Source: Aminipila sp047974845 (GTDB lineage: Bacteria > Bacillota > Clostridia > Peptostreptococcales > Anaerovoracaceae). Taken from it: 64,000 nt of DNA. Both the position numbers and the translations under genes were made by a program. A model generated the notes under the pieces. It did no database searches. It worked only from the letters and a program-made list of their open reading frames with translations, and was not told the origin of the DNA. Location of the stretch: positions 1 through 64,000 of the forward strand of contig JBKECQ010000021.1 in NCBI GenBank assembly GCA_047974845.1, written 5' to 3'. Positions 41,916 through 51,325 of this stretch are shown here, piece after piece. Position 1 is the stretch's first letter, and the number at the start of each line of letters is the position of its first letter.

Positions 41916-42461
41916 ATGGCAAGTGTTTATTTAAGTCCATCAGTACAAGATTTTAATGAATATATTACAGGTGGTAATGAGGAACAATATATGAACCTTA
42001 TTGTTGATGCTATGGTGCCTTATTTAAGAGCCAATAACATTACATTTAGTAGAAATAATCCTCATGATTCTTTATCACAGGCTATTGAGCAGTCAAATTC
42101 ACTGGATTATGATTTGCATATGGCATTACATTCAAATGCATCTCCTGACAACTTGGCGGGTATCCTACGTGGACCGGATGTTTATTACTATGCATATAGT
42201 TTAGAGGGAGAAAAGGCAGCCAATGTATTTGCTAAAAATCTAATGGAAGTATATCCAAATGCTGATTTGGTAACTGTAATACCGAATACAACACTACCGG
42301 AGCTTAAAAAAACAGAAGCACCGGCTGTGCTAATCGAACTTGCGTATCATGACAATTATGAAGATGCAAATTGGATTATTAATAATGTCGATGCAATCGC
42401 ACGCAATCTAGCAATTTCTTTAACTGAATATTTTGGAATAGAGTTTAAGGAACCAAAATAA
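41916..42461 (+). CDS. N-acetylmuramoyl-L-alanine amidase-like protein (Amidase_3 type)
   Basis: 181 residues. Family features are the Glu in GGNEEQYMNLI (near 20), the His in DLHMALHSNASP (near 70) and the catalytic-type Glu in APAVLIELAYHDN (near 150). The first zinc-binding His, normally in a DPGHGG-type loop, is missing; the matching place reads LSPSVQDFN. No signal peptide is present. It may be active with a changed metal site or be a binding protein. AGGGGGGAGAAATTA gives a strong start. Confidence 0.75.
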   Translation: MASVYLSPSVQDFNEYITGGNEEQYMNLIVDAMVPYLRANNITFSRNNPHDSLSQAIEQSNSLDYDLHMALHSNASPDNLAGILRGPDVYYYAYSLEGEKAANVFAKNLMEVYPNADLVTVIPNTTLPELKKTEAPAVLIELAYHDNYEDANWIINNVDAIARNLAISLTEYFGIEFKEPK

Positions 42462-42504
42462 AAAGATACATAATTAAAATCTTAGGAGCATGACCTTTTA
42501 AGCT

Positions 42505-42548
42505 ATCCCCCTATCATTACTAAAATACATTAATGATAAGGGGATTTT
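42505..42548 (+). terminator. Terminator of the amidase-like gene
   Basis: Stem ATCCCC-CTATCATTA with TAATGATA-AGGGGAT, then TTTTAC, 44 nt after the stop. Confidence 0.8.
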
Positions 42549-42641
42549 ACTTAGGATATGCTCATATATGGGATTATGAAAATAAAAAGTCAATATGTGG
42601 TATAATAATTATAAGATATTGTACAAAGCATACAAGCCCAT

Positions 42642-42671
42642 ATGACAGTGAATTATATAGTATGCTATAAT
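42642..42671 (+). promoter_or_regulatory. Promoter of the methyltransferase gene
   Basis: ATGACA, an 18-nt spacer and an extended -10 TGCTATAAT (-10 box 42666-42671), 30 nt before the start codon. Confidence 0.55.
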
Positions 42672-42700
42672 GAAAAATAAAAAATAGGAAGTGGTGTAAT

Positions 42701-43864
42701 ATGGACAAGCTAAATGAATTGTTTGATGATATATATAGTGATTTTAATGTGGAAAATCTGATTAGGGTAATTTTTAGTAATCCCAGAAAAAAGTCTAACC
42801 TTTGTAAAAAGGCAAATATTAGACCTGTAAAAATTCAGGGTGAAATTAAGTTTCAAATAGAATATCAATTTGAAAAAAAGGTAAACCACGAAAATTTAAA
42901 TTCTGAAGAGGTCATTAAGAAAAGCAGTGAATTAATAGATGATTTTAAGCAAGTTAATATATTAACTGTTGAGGAAGATATTCAAATTCTAGCAACTAAA
43001 GTAGAAAAGCCTAAGATTACAAAGAAAAAGACTATAGAAAGAAAAGCTGTCAGCATTAATCATAATCAAGAAAAGCAGTATATTATCCCAGATAAAAATC
43101 CATGTGATTTTCTTATTAAGCTAGGTGTAATGGACAAAGAGGGCAAAGTTATTCAAAAACATTACTCAAAGTTTAGACAGATAAATAGATATTTAGAAAT
43201 TGTTGAGGATGTGATGGACTATTTACCTGAAAAGGATGAAAAACCTTTAAAAATTATAGACTTTGGTTGCGGTAAATCATATTTAACCTTTGCACTTTAT
43301 CATTACTTAAAACTTCTTAAAAACAGAAATGTGGAGATAATAGGTCTGGACCTAAAAGAGGATGTAATAGAGTTTTGCAATAAAACAGCACAAGAACTTG
43401 GATATAGTGAACTGAAATTTTTAATGGGTGATATAGCTGATTATACTAATGATCATGCAGATATGGTGGTAACACTACACGCCTGTGATACCGCTACGGA
43501 TTATGCACTTATTAATGCAGTCAATTGGAATTCAAAAGTTATACTTTCAGTTCCTTGCTGTCAACATGAAATGTTTAATCAACTACAAAATGACTTACAT
43601 CATCCTATGTTTAAACACGGTATATTAAAAGATAGATTTATAGAGATATTGACTGATGGGTTAAGAGGGTTAAAGCTAGAGGCCTGTGGTTACGATGTTG
43701 CAATGATTGAATTTACCAGTTTGGAACATACCTCAAAAAATATAATGATTAAGGCAGTGAAGCCATTAAACAATAAACGAGAAGAGAACAAGAAAAGGGC
43801 ACAGAAAGAATACGACGATATTAAGTCCTTTTATAATGTAAAACCAACCATTGACATATTATAG
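42701..43864 (+). CDS. SAM-dependent methyltransferase (Methyltransf_32 type)
   Basis: 387 residues. The first 135 residues are poorly conserved and lysine-rich. From about 140 a Rossmann methyltransferase follows with IIDFGCGKSYLTFALYHYL (near 186-204), IIGLDLKEDVI, VVTLHACDTATDYAL and the SVPCCQHEM motif (near 287-295). The PCCQ motif is typical of the Methyltransf_32 group, probably acting on RNA or protein; the target is unknown. Its stop codon lies inside the -35 to -10 region of the typA promoter. Confidence 0.85.
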   Translation: MDKLNELFDDIYSDFNVENLIRVIFSNPRKKSNLCKKANIRPVKIQGEIKFQIEYQFEKKVNHENLNSEEVIKKSSELIDDFKQVNILTVEEDIQILATKVEKPKITKKKTIERKAVSINHNQEKQYIIPDKNPCDFLIKLGVMDKEGKVIQKHYSKFRQINRYLEIVEDVMDYLPEKDEKPLKIIDFGCGKSYLTFALYHYLKLLKNRNVEIIGLDLKEDVIEFCNKTAQELGYSELKFLMGDIADYTNDHADMVVTLHACDTATDYALINAVNWNSKVILSVPCCQHEMFNQLQNDLHHPMFKHGILKDRFIEILTDGLRGLKLEACGYDVAMIEFTSLEHTSKNIMIKAVKPLNNKREENKKRAQKEYDDIKSFYNVKPTIDIL

Positions 43865-43878
43865 TTTTGTGTTATAAT
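43851..43878 (+). promoter_or_regulatory. Sigma-A type promoter of typA
   Basis: TTGACA (43851-43856), a 16-nt spacer and TATAAT (43873-43878). It overlaps the last codons of the methyltransferase gene. The leader holds two palindromes: ACATTTT/AAAATGT (43905-43922) and AATTTAATATA-type (43925-43946). Confidence 0.7.
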
Positions 43879-43967
43879 ATTAAGGTTCGAGATTAGCAAC
43901 GATTACATTTTATGTAAAATGTGGAATTTAATATATATATTAAATTATATAGAGAAAGTAGGAAAAG

Positions 43968-45839
43968 ATGTCAAATAAGCAAAAAATTGTAAACATAGCT
44001 GTAATTGCTCACGTTGATGCAGGAAAGTCTACTCTTGTAGATGCATTTCTAAATCAGAGCGGAGTTTTTCGTGCAAATGAAGAAGTGGTGGATTGCGTGA
44101 TGGACAGTGATGATATTGAGCGAGAAAGAGGTATCACAATCTACTCCAAAAACTGCTCTGTAATGTATAAAGATGTTAAGATTAATATTGTAGATACACC
44201 AGGACATGCGGATTTTTCTTCAGAAGTAGAAAGAATTATGAAAACAGTAGATACTGTTATTCTTCTTGTAGATTCCAGTGAAGGGCCGATGCCACAGACA
44301 AGATTTGTATTAAACAAATCTTTAGAACAAGGATTAAACCCTATTCTTCTAATTAATAAAATAGATAAAAAGGATGCAAGAATAGACGAAGTTGTAGATG
44401 AAGTTTATGAACTATTTATGGACTTAAATGCAAACGATAAGCAATTGGATTTCCCTATTCTTTACGGAATAGCAAGACAGGGTGTGGTTGTATATGACCC
44501 TTCTGACGTTGAAGATGTTGAAGTTGGCGATGGTGACCATAAGGTAGAAAAGAACCCTCAGGGCGGAAAAGGTAAGGATATTGTACCACTGTTTGAAACA
44601 ATCATTAAACACGTAGATGTATATCCGGACTTAACAGAAGAACCTTTACAAATGCAGGTTTCATCATTAGGATATGATGATTATATTGGTAGATTAGGTA
44701 TTGGTCGTATAACAAAGGGTACGCTGAAATCAGGTCAGACTGTTGCGGTAGCAAAAGCTGACGGCAGTATTGTTTCAAGAAAAGTAAATCAAATATTTGT
44801 ATATAGAGGTTTAAAGAGAACAGCCGTAGATGAAGCAGAATGTGGAGATATTGTGGTTGTATCCGGAATTGCGGATATATCAATTGGGGAAACAATTTGT
44901 GATAGTGCAAATCCTGAGCCAATGGAAATGATTCATATTGAAGAACCTACATTATCAATGAACTTTATAGTTAATAAGTCTCCATTTGCCGGAAAAGTCG
45001 GTAAGTTTGTAACATCAAGACATATAAAGGAAAGACTGGCTAAGGAGTTAGAAGTAAATGTTGGACTTGTAGTTGAAGAAACTGATTCTACAGATATATT
45101 TAAGGTTTCAGGTAGAGGTGAATTACATCTTTCAATTTTAATTGAAAATATGAGAAGAGAAGGCTATGAATTAGCTGTTTCAAAACCTGAAGTTATTATG
45201 CATAAGGATGAAAACGGTAAAAAGCTTGAGCCTATGGAAGAGGTTGTTATATCTGTTCCTGACGAATATGCAGGAAGTGTTATTTCTAAATTAAACGTTA
45301 GAAAAGGTATAATGAAAGAAATGGCAGGAGAAAATGGATATTCAAAGCTTGTTTATGTGGTTCCTACAAGAGGTCTTTTAGGTTATAGAAGTGAATTCAT
45401 AAACGACACTCGTGGTGAAGGTACTATGGTTAGACGTTTTGATAGCTTTGATGAATACAAGGGTGATATCCCTCAGAGAGTTAATGGTGTTGCCATTTCT
45501 CAAGAAGAGGGTGTTTGCACAGGATATGCACTTTTCAATATTCAAGAAAGAGTTCAGCTGTTTGTTGAACCTGGAGTGAAAGTATATGAGGGCATGATTG
45601 TTGGAATGAACAGCAGAAATGATGATATGGTTGTAAACCCTTGCAAAGCAAAGAAAGCAACTAATATGCGTGCTTCAGGAAACGATGATGCAATCAAACT
45701 TGCACCGCCGAGAAGATTTACTCTTGAAGAAGCGTTGGAATTTGTAAATGATGATGAACTTGTAGAAGTAGTACCTGATGAAATCAGACTTAGAAAGAAG
45801 TTTTTAACTGAGCTAGAAAGAAGAAGATCAGGAAGATAA
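43968..45839 (+). CDS. typA: Translational GTPase TypA/BipA
   Basis: 623 residues. G1 AHVDAGKST (near 14-22), effector region RERGITIYSKN (near 52-62), G3 DTPGHADF (near 77-84), G4 NKIDK, EF-Tu-like domain 2, EF-G-like domain 3 and the BipA-specific C-terminal domain (GLLGYRSEFINDTRGEG, RRFDSFDEYKGD). It acts in ribosome assembly and stress adaptation. A loop insertion of a few residues around VGDGDHKVEKNPQGGKGKD makes it slightly longer than the usual 605-615. Confidence 0.96.
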   Translation: MSNKQKIVNIAVIAHVDAGKSTLVDAFLNQSGVFRANEEVVDCVMDSDDIERERGITIYSKNCSVMYKDVKINIVDTPGHADFSSEVERIMKTVDTVILLVDSSEGPMPQTRFVLNKSLEQGLNPILLINKIDKKDARIDEVVDEVYELFMDLNANDKQLDFPILYGIARQGVVVYDPSDVEDVEVGDGDHKVEKNPQGGKGKDIVPLFETIIKHVDVYPDLTEEPLQMQVSSLGYDDYIGRLGIGRITKGTLKSGQTVAVAKADGSIVSRKVNQIFVYRGLKRTAVDEAECGDIVVVSGIADISIGETICDSANPEPMEMIHIEEPTLSMNFIVNKSPFAGKVGKFVTSRHIKERLAKELEVNVGLVVEETDSTDIFKVSGRGELHLSILIENMRREGYELAVSKPEVIMHKDENGKKLEPMEEVVISVPDEYAGSVISKLNVRKGIMKEMAGENGYSKLVYVVPTRGLLGYRSEFINDTRGEGTMVRRFDSFDEYKGDIPQRVNGVAISQEEGVCTGYALFNIQERVQLFVEPGVKVYEGMIVGMNSRNDDMVVNPCKAKKATNMRASGNDDAIKLAPPRRFTLEEALEFVNDDELVEVVPDEIRLRKKFLTELERRRSGR

Positions 45840-45893
45840 ATGCCTTTGATACTATAGATTAACAAGTTTAAAAAATATAACAGCAAAAAGATT

Positions 45894-45928
45894 AGGAATA
45901 CTGTTTACTAAACAGTATTCCTTTTTTA
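45894..45928 (+). terminator. Terminator of typA
   Basis: Perfect 13-bp stem AGGAATACTGTTT/AAACAGTATTCCT with a 3-nt loop and six T. Confidence 0.9.
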
Positions 45929-46126
45929 TTTAACTAACTTTTACACGTCTATTTTATTTTCTAAGATGAGTATCATACATAAATAAAAAAATTAAAAAGG
46001 CATTGGTGGATGAGCTGCGATTTATTTTAATTAAGAAAGGAGTCCCCCTGATAGTATAGTTTTAGGAGAATATGTGTAAAATACATTTTATAATATAAAA
46101 TTTGCCAGTTAAAAAGGAAGAGGGAA

Positions 46127-46756
46127 ATGTATAAACATAATAATTTTAAAAGGATTCCAAAGCATATTGGTGTTATACCTGATGGTAATCGCAGGTGGGC
46201 GACAAATTGCGGGTTGGAGAAAAAAGACGGGTATGAGCATGGTTTGGAACCGGGATTTCAGTTATATGAGTTGTGTAAAAATTTAGGTGTGGAGGAGCTA
46301 ACTCTTTATGGTTTTACTGTTGATAATACTAAAAGACCTTCAGAACAAAAGAAAGCCTTTCAAAAGGCTTGTGTTGATGCAGTTACTGAGCTTGCCAAAC
46401 GTGATGCGGAGCTTTTGGTTGTGGGAAATGACAAATCGAACTGTTTTCCAAAAGAATTAAAAATGTTAACTAAAAGAACGAGATTTGGAAATGGAGGAAT
46501 TAAAGTAAACTTCTTAGTGAATTACGGTTGGGACTGGGATTTAATGAATGAGGGAGGAATTGCCTCAAGAGATATTTCCAGAATGGACTTAATTATGAGA
46601 TGGGGTGGAATGAGACGCCTAAGCGGTTTCTTGCCCGTACAATCAGTGTATGCAGACATTTACGTCCTAGATGAATTGTGGCCGGAATTTAACGAGGAAC
46701 AATTCTATAGAGGAATAGCATGGTATCAGAATCAAGATAAAACATTAGGAGGGTGA
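46127..46756 (+). CDS. Divergent cis-prenyltransferase (UppS-like)
   Basis: 209 residues, shorter than the usual 240-250 of undecaprenyl diphosphate synthase. HIGVIPDGNRRWA (near 13-25, catalytic Asp) and RWGGMRRLSGFLPVQSVYADIY (near 166-187) are conserved; the ENWxRP motif appears as DNTKRP. It joins C5 units to a polyprenyl diphosphate. The differences suggest a second, specialised copy rather than the main uppS, which usually lies between frr and cdsA. AAAGGAAGAGGGAA precedes the ATG. Confidence 0.8.
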   Translation: MYKHNNFKRIPKHIGVIPDGNRRWATNCGLEKKDGYEHGLEPGFQLYELCKNLGVEELTLYGFTVDNTKRPSEQKKAFQKACVDAVTELAKRDAELLVVGNDKSNCFPKELKMLTKRTRFGNGGIKVNFLVNYGWDWDLMNEGGIASRDISRMDLIMRWGGMRRLSGFLPVQSVYADIYVLDELWPEFNEEQFYRGIAWYQNQDKTLGG

Positions 46757-46903
46757 CGGTTTAAATAAATGATAGCTTAAAAATAAAATTTATTGAAATT
46801 TAGACTTATTAGTGATAATCTAATATATATAAAGTTATTTACAAGTGTAAATACAGGTGTAAATATTATTAACAAAAAAGCTTTTTATATGGAGGAAATA
46901 AAG

Positions 46904-47983
46904 ATGAAATTAAAAAAGTTTCTTGTAGTAGGTTTAGCAATAACTATGCTATTTTCTTTAGCATCTTGCGGTAATAAGTCCGATGACGAGGACACAGCGC
47001 AAGGAGAAAAAACAAAGCTCTATGTTGTGAACTGGAAGGATTATGGCTCAGATGACGAAAGTTTTATAACTGCATTTGAAAAGGCTTATAATTGCGAGAT
47101 TGTAAATACCTATATGTCAAGTGAGGAAGAGCTACTAACAAAACTTAGAACCTCTAAGGCTGGAGAAATAGATGTTTGTCTGCCAAATTGTACTATTCTT
47201 CCCACAGCTATAAATGAAGGCTTACTGGCAGAGATAGATACAACAAAACTTTTAAATTTCAACGGAATGTTTGAACGGTTTAAGACACAGAAAGAGTGTT
47301 TTAAAGGTGATAAAATGTATGCTGTACCATTTGTATGGGGCTCAACAGCTATAGCATATAATACGGATGTAATAAAGGAAGCTCCAAAATCTATTAAGGC
47401 ATTATTTGATGATAAATATGCCGGCAGAATTGGATTTAGAGATGACTATAACGATGCTGTTATGGCAGCGGCTATTGCCTTAGGACAAGACCCAAATAAC
47501 CCGGATGATTTAGATGCAATAAAAGCAAAATTAATAGAACAAAAATCTCTAAATAAAACGTACTGGAAAACAGGGGATGAATTTACAAAGCTATTTGCAG
47601 GTAAACAAATTGACCTAGGGTTAATGTGGTCGGGACAAACAGCAAGTATGAAACAGGAGGGCGAACCTATCGCCTTTACAGTTCCTGAAGATGGTGCTAT
47701 TGGATGGGTGGACAACTGGGCTATTGCAGAAGGAAGTAAGAACAAGGAATTGGCTTATGCATTTATTGATTGGATGATAAGTAAAGACTTTCAATATAAC
47801 TGGGTAGAAAATGGAGGCCCTGCACCTGTAAATAAAGAAGCGGCTGAATTAATAGACCCACAGTATGCGGCTTCAGCAGGAATAGATGAGGCATCATTGA
47901 ACAGACTATACTTTATGGAATACAGAACTGATGAAGTAAAGAATACTTGGAATGAGCTATGGACAGAAGTAAAAACAAAGTAA
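46904..47983 (+). CDS. Extracellular solute-binding lipoprotein, PotD-like
   Basis: 359 residues from ATG 46904 (GGAGG 9 nt upstream). Lipoprotein signal with lipobox LASC (residues 19-22). The mature part (LYVVNWKDYGSDD, YMSSEEELLTKL, AVPFVWGSTAIAYN, GLMWSGQTASM) resembles spermidine/putrescine-binding proteins of ABC importers. No permease or ATPase gene is next to it, so it is an orphan receptor here. A bidirectional terminator follows. Confidence 0.85.
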   Translation: MKLKKFLVVGLAITMLFSLASCGNKSDDEDTAQGEKTKLYVVNWKDYGSDDESFITAFEKAYNCEIVNTYMSSEEELLTKLRTSKAGEIDVCLPNCTILPTAINEGLLAEIDTTKLLNFNGMFERFKTQKECFKGDKMYAVPFVWGSTAIAYNTDVIKEAPKSIKALFDDKYAGRIGFRDDYNDAVMAAAIALGQDPNNPDDLDAIKAKLIEQKSLNKTYWKTGDEFTKLFAGKQIDLGLMWSGQTASMKQEGEPIAFTVPEDGAIGWVDNWAIAEGSKNKELAYAFIDWMISKDFQYNWVENGGPAPVNKEAAELIDPQYAASAGIDEASLNRLYFMEYRTDEVKNTWNELWTEVKTK

Positions 47984-48024
47984 TTTAAATAAAAATATAT
48001 TAAAATAAACAAAAATAAATAAAC

Positions 48025-48062
48025 AAAAAATGCTATCTTTTTATATAAAGATAGCATTTTTT
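48025..48062. terminator. Bidirectional terminator
   Basis: Perfect 16-bp stem AAAAAATGCTATCTTT/AAAGATAGCATTTTTT between the lipoprotein gene and the minus-strand membrane protein gene. Confidence 0.9.
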
Positions 48063-48129
48063 CTAGAAATAAAACTTCCTTAAAAGAATAATTATCTAAA
48101 ATAAAAACCTTTAAAAAAGGATAGGTTTC

Positions 48130-48459
48130 TTAAAAGAATAATTTTATTAAACCTGCAATAACAGAAGTAATAATTAGCGTATTTGATATATTTCGCATTT
48201 GTTTTGTGTTACCTTTAAGCCTAACAATCACCGCAATGACTGCTAAAAATCCTATGGCCAATGAAATTGACGATGAAAAAATATGATTTGAAGGTAAGCT
48301 GGTAACACCTAAGAAGGCTATCAATATTGCTAGGAAAACTAAAAAACAAAATGCTACAACATTAGTTTTTGGAGATGAAGAGTATATTAATAAAATTGAC
48401 CATATCAAGCTTAACACAGTAAGAATAATAAATAATATAAATAAATATCCCAATGCCAT
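48130..48459 (-). CDS. Small membrane protein, paralogue B
   Basis: 109 residues with four hydrophobic helices (near 4-25, 34-52, 60-80 and 92-108). It is clearly related to the neighbouring gene: FLAILIAFLGVTSLPSNHIF here against MLIAFLSATSLPTNYIF there, with the same SLAIGF/SWAIGF block. GGAGGT lies 8 nt before the ATG. Function unknown. It is the last gene of the minus-strand group behind the two-component system. Confidence 0.7.
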   Translation of the reverse strand: MALGYLFILFIILTVLSLIWSILLIYSSSPKTNVVAFCFLVFLAILIAFLGVTSLPSNHIFSSSISLAIGFLAVIAVIVRLKGNTKQMRNISNTLIITSVIAGLIKLFF

Positions 48460-48588
48460 AGTTGTATACCTCCATAATTTATAAATATGATAAATATCAA
48501 TTTATGCTAATAGTTTAACCAAGATTTATAAATTAAAGTATTAAATAGAGTACCTTAAAAAGTAATATAGCAGTTTAAGGTGTTTCTA

Positions 48589-48918
48589 TTAGCAAACTAA
48601 TTTTATCATTCCTAAAATAACGGATATAATTACAAGTATGTTAGCTAATTTCTGCCCTTTTGGTAAAGGACACTTAATTTTTATAGGAATGGCTACTATT
48701 CCTATAAAGCCAATAGCCCATGATATAATTTGAGAAAATATGTAATTTGTAGGTAAACTTGTAGCGCTTAAGAATGCTATTAACATAGACCAAATAGCTA
48801 GAAAATAAAATAGACCACTCTTTAACTTTGGTGATTTAACTAATAAAAGAAATGCTGAACCTAATACACTTACTATTATAATAATAACAAATAGTATAAA
48901 TAAGACTGTTAAAGCCAT
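48589..48918 (-). CDS. Small membrane protein, paralogue A
   Basis: 109 residues from the second ATG (48918), chosen because GGGAGGT is about 8 nt upstream and the paralogue also starts MAL; an ATG two codons earlier is possible. Four hydrophobic helices and the shared LIAFLSATSLPTNYIF core. It probably arose with the gene at 48130 by tandem duplication. It lies 165 nt behind the histidine kinase gene and could be in the same transcript. Confidence 0.7.
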   Translation of the reverse strand: MALTVLFILFVIIIIVSVLGSAFLLLVKSPKLKSGLFYFLAIWSMLIAFLSATSLPTNYIFSQIISWAIGFIGIVAIPIKIKCPLPKGQKLANILVIISVILGMIKLVC

Positions 48919-49082
48919 AACCATGTACCTCCCTTAAGTTGCTTAGAATATTGCCATATGAATACTCTGTTATAAAAAATGTTTATACAGTTATTCTATT
49001 ATAAAAATATATAGTTTTTTAGTAGCAAATTCTAAAGAATTCTAAAGATAAGTACATTAATTTAAAAATAATATAGTTGTGG

Positions 49083-50162
49083 CTAGCAAATTTCTAACTT
49101 TATTTCAATTGTGAAGGTATCATTATCTATAGTAGTTTTTAACTTACCATGATAGTTTTCAATTAATTTTTGTATGCTATTTAAGCCTATGCCGTAGCTA
49201 TTAGAATTATTTAGAGAATTATTTAGAAAATTATTTATGATAGTATTGCTTTGAATTATACCAACAGTGTTATTATCAGTATAAAGTTTAAATGAAACCA
49301 TACAGCTTGGGTTGGCATACTTTAGAATATTTGAGTAAATGTTATCAAATATTCGTTGAATATCTTGAGGATTAAAGTAAGAATTAAAGTCATGCAAGTT
49401 TTCAGTATCTATAACCATAGCAAAACCTTCATCTTCTAAATATCCTTCTATTTCGCTTAGAAATTGTTCAAACATAAGCTTACCGTTAGTTTGTGTTTTA
49501 GTGTAAGTGATATTAGGGTTTAACATAACATCGGTAAGATCTTTGATCTGATTTGCTTTTAACTGTATAATGGACATATATTCTAATAGCTTTGTATCGC
49601 TTGCATCTATGGAGTCTTTAATAAAGTCAGAATAAGAAATTATAGAAGTAAGTGGAGTCCTAATGTCGTGTGAAATATTACGAATTAGATCTTCCTTTTC
49701 CCTTTTTAGAATGTTCTCTGTCTCAATATGATTTTTTAATGAACAGGAAAAAAGATTGATTGCTTCAGCTAATTCTGAAAGCTCGTCATTTTCATATACG
49801 TCAATTTTAAAGTCTAAATCTCCGCTTTTTAAAATTTGTACCCCCTTACTGATGGAAATTATATAAGCGACTTTTTGTCCTACAAAGAACATAAATAGGC
49901 AGATAAAAATTATTGTCGCAGCCAGTATGCAAGATAAGGTAATAAATGAATCAAAATTTGGGTCTAAGAGGATAGTTGTGTTTTGATTATACTCTAATGC
50001 ATATTTTTGTATAACTGATGAAGAAGTATAATACAAAAAGCAAAAACTAAAAACTGAAACAATAAAAGAAAGTAAAATAAATCCAAATAATTTCCAAGCA
50101 AGCTTTTGACGTTTATTGTTTTGTTCTTTGAATTCTTTTGAAAAGACCTTTCTAGTCGACAT
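49083..50162 (-). CDS. Sensor histidine kinase
   Basis: 359 residues. Two membrane helices (about 24-50 and 75-98) with only a short loop outside, a HAMP-like linker, a HisKA domain with the His in NISHDIRTPLTS (near 165), and an ATPase domain with FDNIYSNILKYA and YGIGLNSIQKLIENYHG. The short outer loop suggests that it senses a signal in or near the membrane, as VanS- or BceS-type kinases do. It overlaps the regulator gene by 11 bp. Confidence 0.88.
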   Translation of the reverse strand: MSTRKVFSKEFKEQNNKRQKLAWKLFGFILLSFIVSVFSFCFLYYTSSSVIQKYALEYNQNTTILLDPNFDSFITLSCILAATIIFICLFMFFVGQKVAYIISISKGVQILKSGDLDFKIDVYENDELSELAEAINLFSCSLKNHIETENILKREKEDLIRNISHDIRTPLTSIISYSDFIKDSIDASDTKLLEYMSIIQLKANQIKDLTDVMLNPNITYTKTQTNGKLMFEQFLSEIEGYLEDEGFAMVIDTENLHDFNSYFNPQDIQRIFDNIYSNILKYANPSCMVSFKLYTDNNTVGIIQSNTIINNFLNNSLNNSNSYGIGLNSIQKLIENYHGKLKTTIDNDTFTIEIKLEIC

Positions 50163-50859
50163 AGTATCCCTTTCCCCATGCAGTTTTTAAATATTTAGGC
50201 TCTCTAGGATCAGATTCAATCTTTTTTCTTAGATTTTTAATGTGAACCATTACTGCACTATCACTGACAACTTCATCCTGCCATATACTGCAATAAATAT
50301 TTTCCATTGAAAATATTTTTTTTCTATTGCTACAAAGCAATTCTAAAATTTTGTATTCTGTATGGGTTAGATTTATTATGTTTTCGTTTAGGGTTACAGT
50401 TTCAGTATTTTTATCAATAATAAGTGAACCTAGAGAAATTGTAGAACTAGAAGAAATTTGTTCGGATGCCAATTTCTTAGTAAGCTCTGGCTGATATTGC
50501 TGATAACGACGTAATAAGGCTTTTACCTTAAGAAGAAGTTCAGAGTTAGAAAAAGGCTTTGTAATATAATCATCAGCACCGGAGTAATATCCCATGGTTT
50601 TATCTGAGTCTTGTGAAAAAGCAGTTAAGAAAATCATAGGAGCAAGAAAGCTTTTTCTGATTTCTACACCAACTGCAAAGCCAGATTTATAAGGCATATT
50701 TACATCTAAAATAAATAGGTCAATAGTATTATCTGCTAAACTGAGCGCTTCTTCACCATTGGTAGCCATTACTACTTCATAGCCTGCGCCTGTCAGGAGA
50801 ATCCCGAGAATTTCAAGGATTTCCTTTTCATCGTCAGCAACTAAAATTTTGGTTTTCAT
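50152..50859 (-). CDS. OmpR-family response regulator
   Basis: 235 residues from ATG 50859 (AGAGGAAC upstream; the longer frame lacks a site). The receiver has VADDEKE and phospho-acceptor Asp in LFILDVNMPYKSG (near 53), and TAFSQD and TKPFSN complete the pocket. The C-terminal winged helix (LTHTEYKILELL, SAVMVHIKNLRKKIE, TAWGKGYYV) is of the OmpR/PhoB type. It forms an operon with the kinase and possibly with the two membrane proteins. Confidence 0.93.
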   Translation of the reverse strand: MKTKILVADDEKEILEILGILLTGAGYEVVMATNGEEALSLADNTIDLFILDVNMPYKSGFAVGVEIRKSFLAPMIFLTAFSQDSDKTMGYYSGADDYITKPFSNSELLLKVKALLRRYQQYQPELTKKLASEQISSSSTISLGSLIIDKNTETVTLNENIINLTHTEYKILELLCSNRKKIFSMENIYCSIWQDEVVSDSAVMVHIKNLRKKIESDPREPKYLKTAWGKGYYVD

Positions 50860-51325
50860 ATTTATGTTCCTCTTTATCTGAATAAATTGATCCATATTTT
50901 TATCTGGTTCATATATACTTAATGTATACCATTAGTATTAATATAAGATTACCACAAAAAAAGGGCTATGTCGAGATAAATGCTTGGACAAGAGGTGCTT
51001 TAATGGTAATTTACAATAACAATAAAAAAGAGCTATCTAAAACAAATTTTGACCATATCATCAATAATTATAATAAAAATCTAACCATGGTATGGCTCTG
51101 CTTTAAATTGCTCTTTATTAAATATTTTTAAATTTTTTATACTAATATACTAATCAACTAATATCCTAATCATCTAATTAACTAATCATTAACTGTCGCA
51201 CTTCATTTTACAATCTGTCCTAAATATTAATAGGAACTCATACTAAATATTAAAAAACTTTTAAGTTATATAATTAAAAACTTGTATATTAATCTTGTTT
51301 ATTAATTTAGTAGTCTGTAATGTTG
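50860..51325. other. Intergenic region without a supported gene
   Basis: About 465 bp between the regulator gene and the ABC-F gene. It holds a run of CTAAT repeats (51139-51200) and the 11-bp direct repeat CTAAATATTAA (near 51221 and 51244). A 69-codon open frame at 50922-51131 lacks a ribosome binding site and looks accidental. Confidence 0.5.

Noticed and set aside
50922..51131. 69-codon frame in the gap before the ABC-F gene
   Set aside because: No ribosome binding site, no recognisable domain and AT-repeat-like sequence around it.
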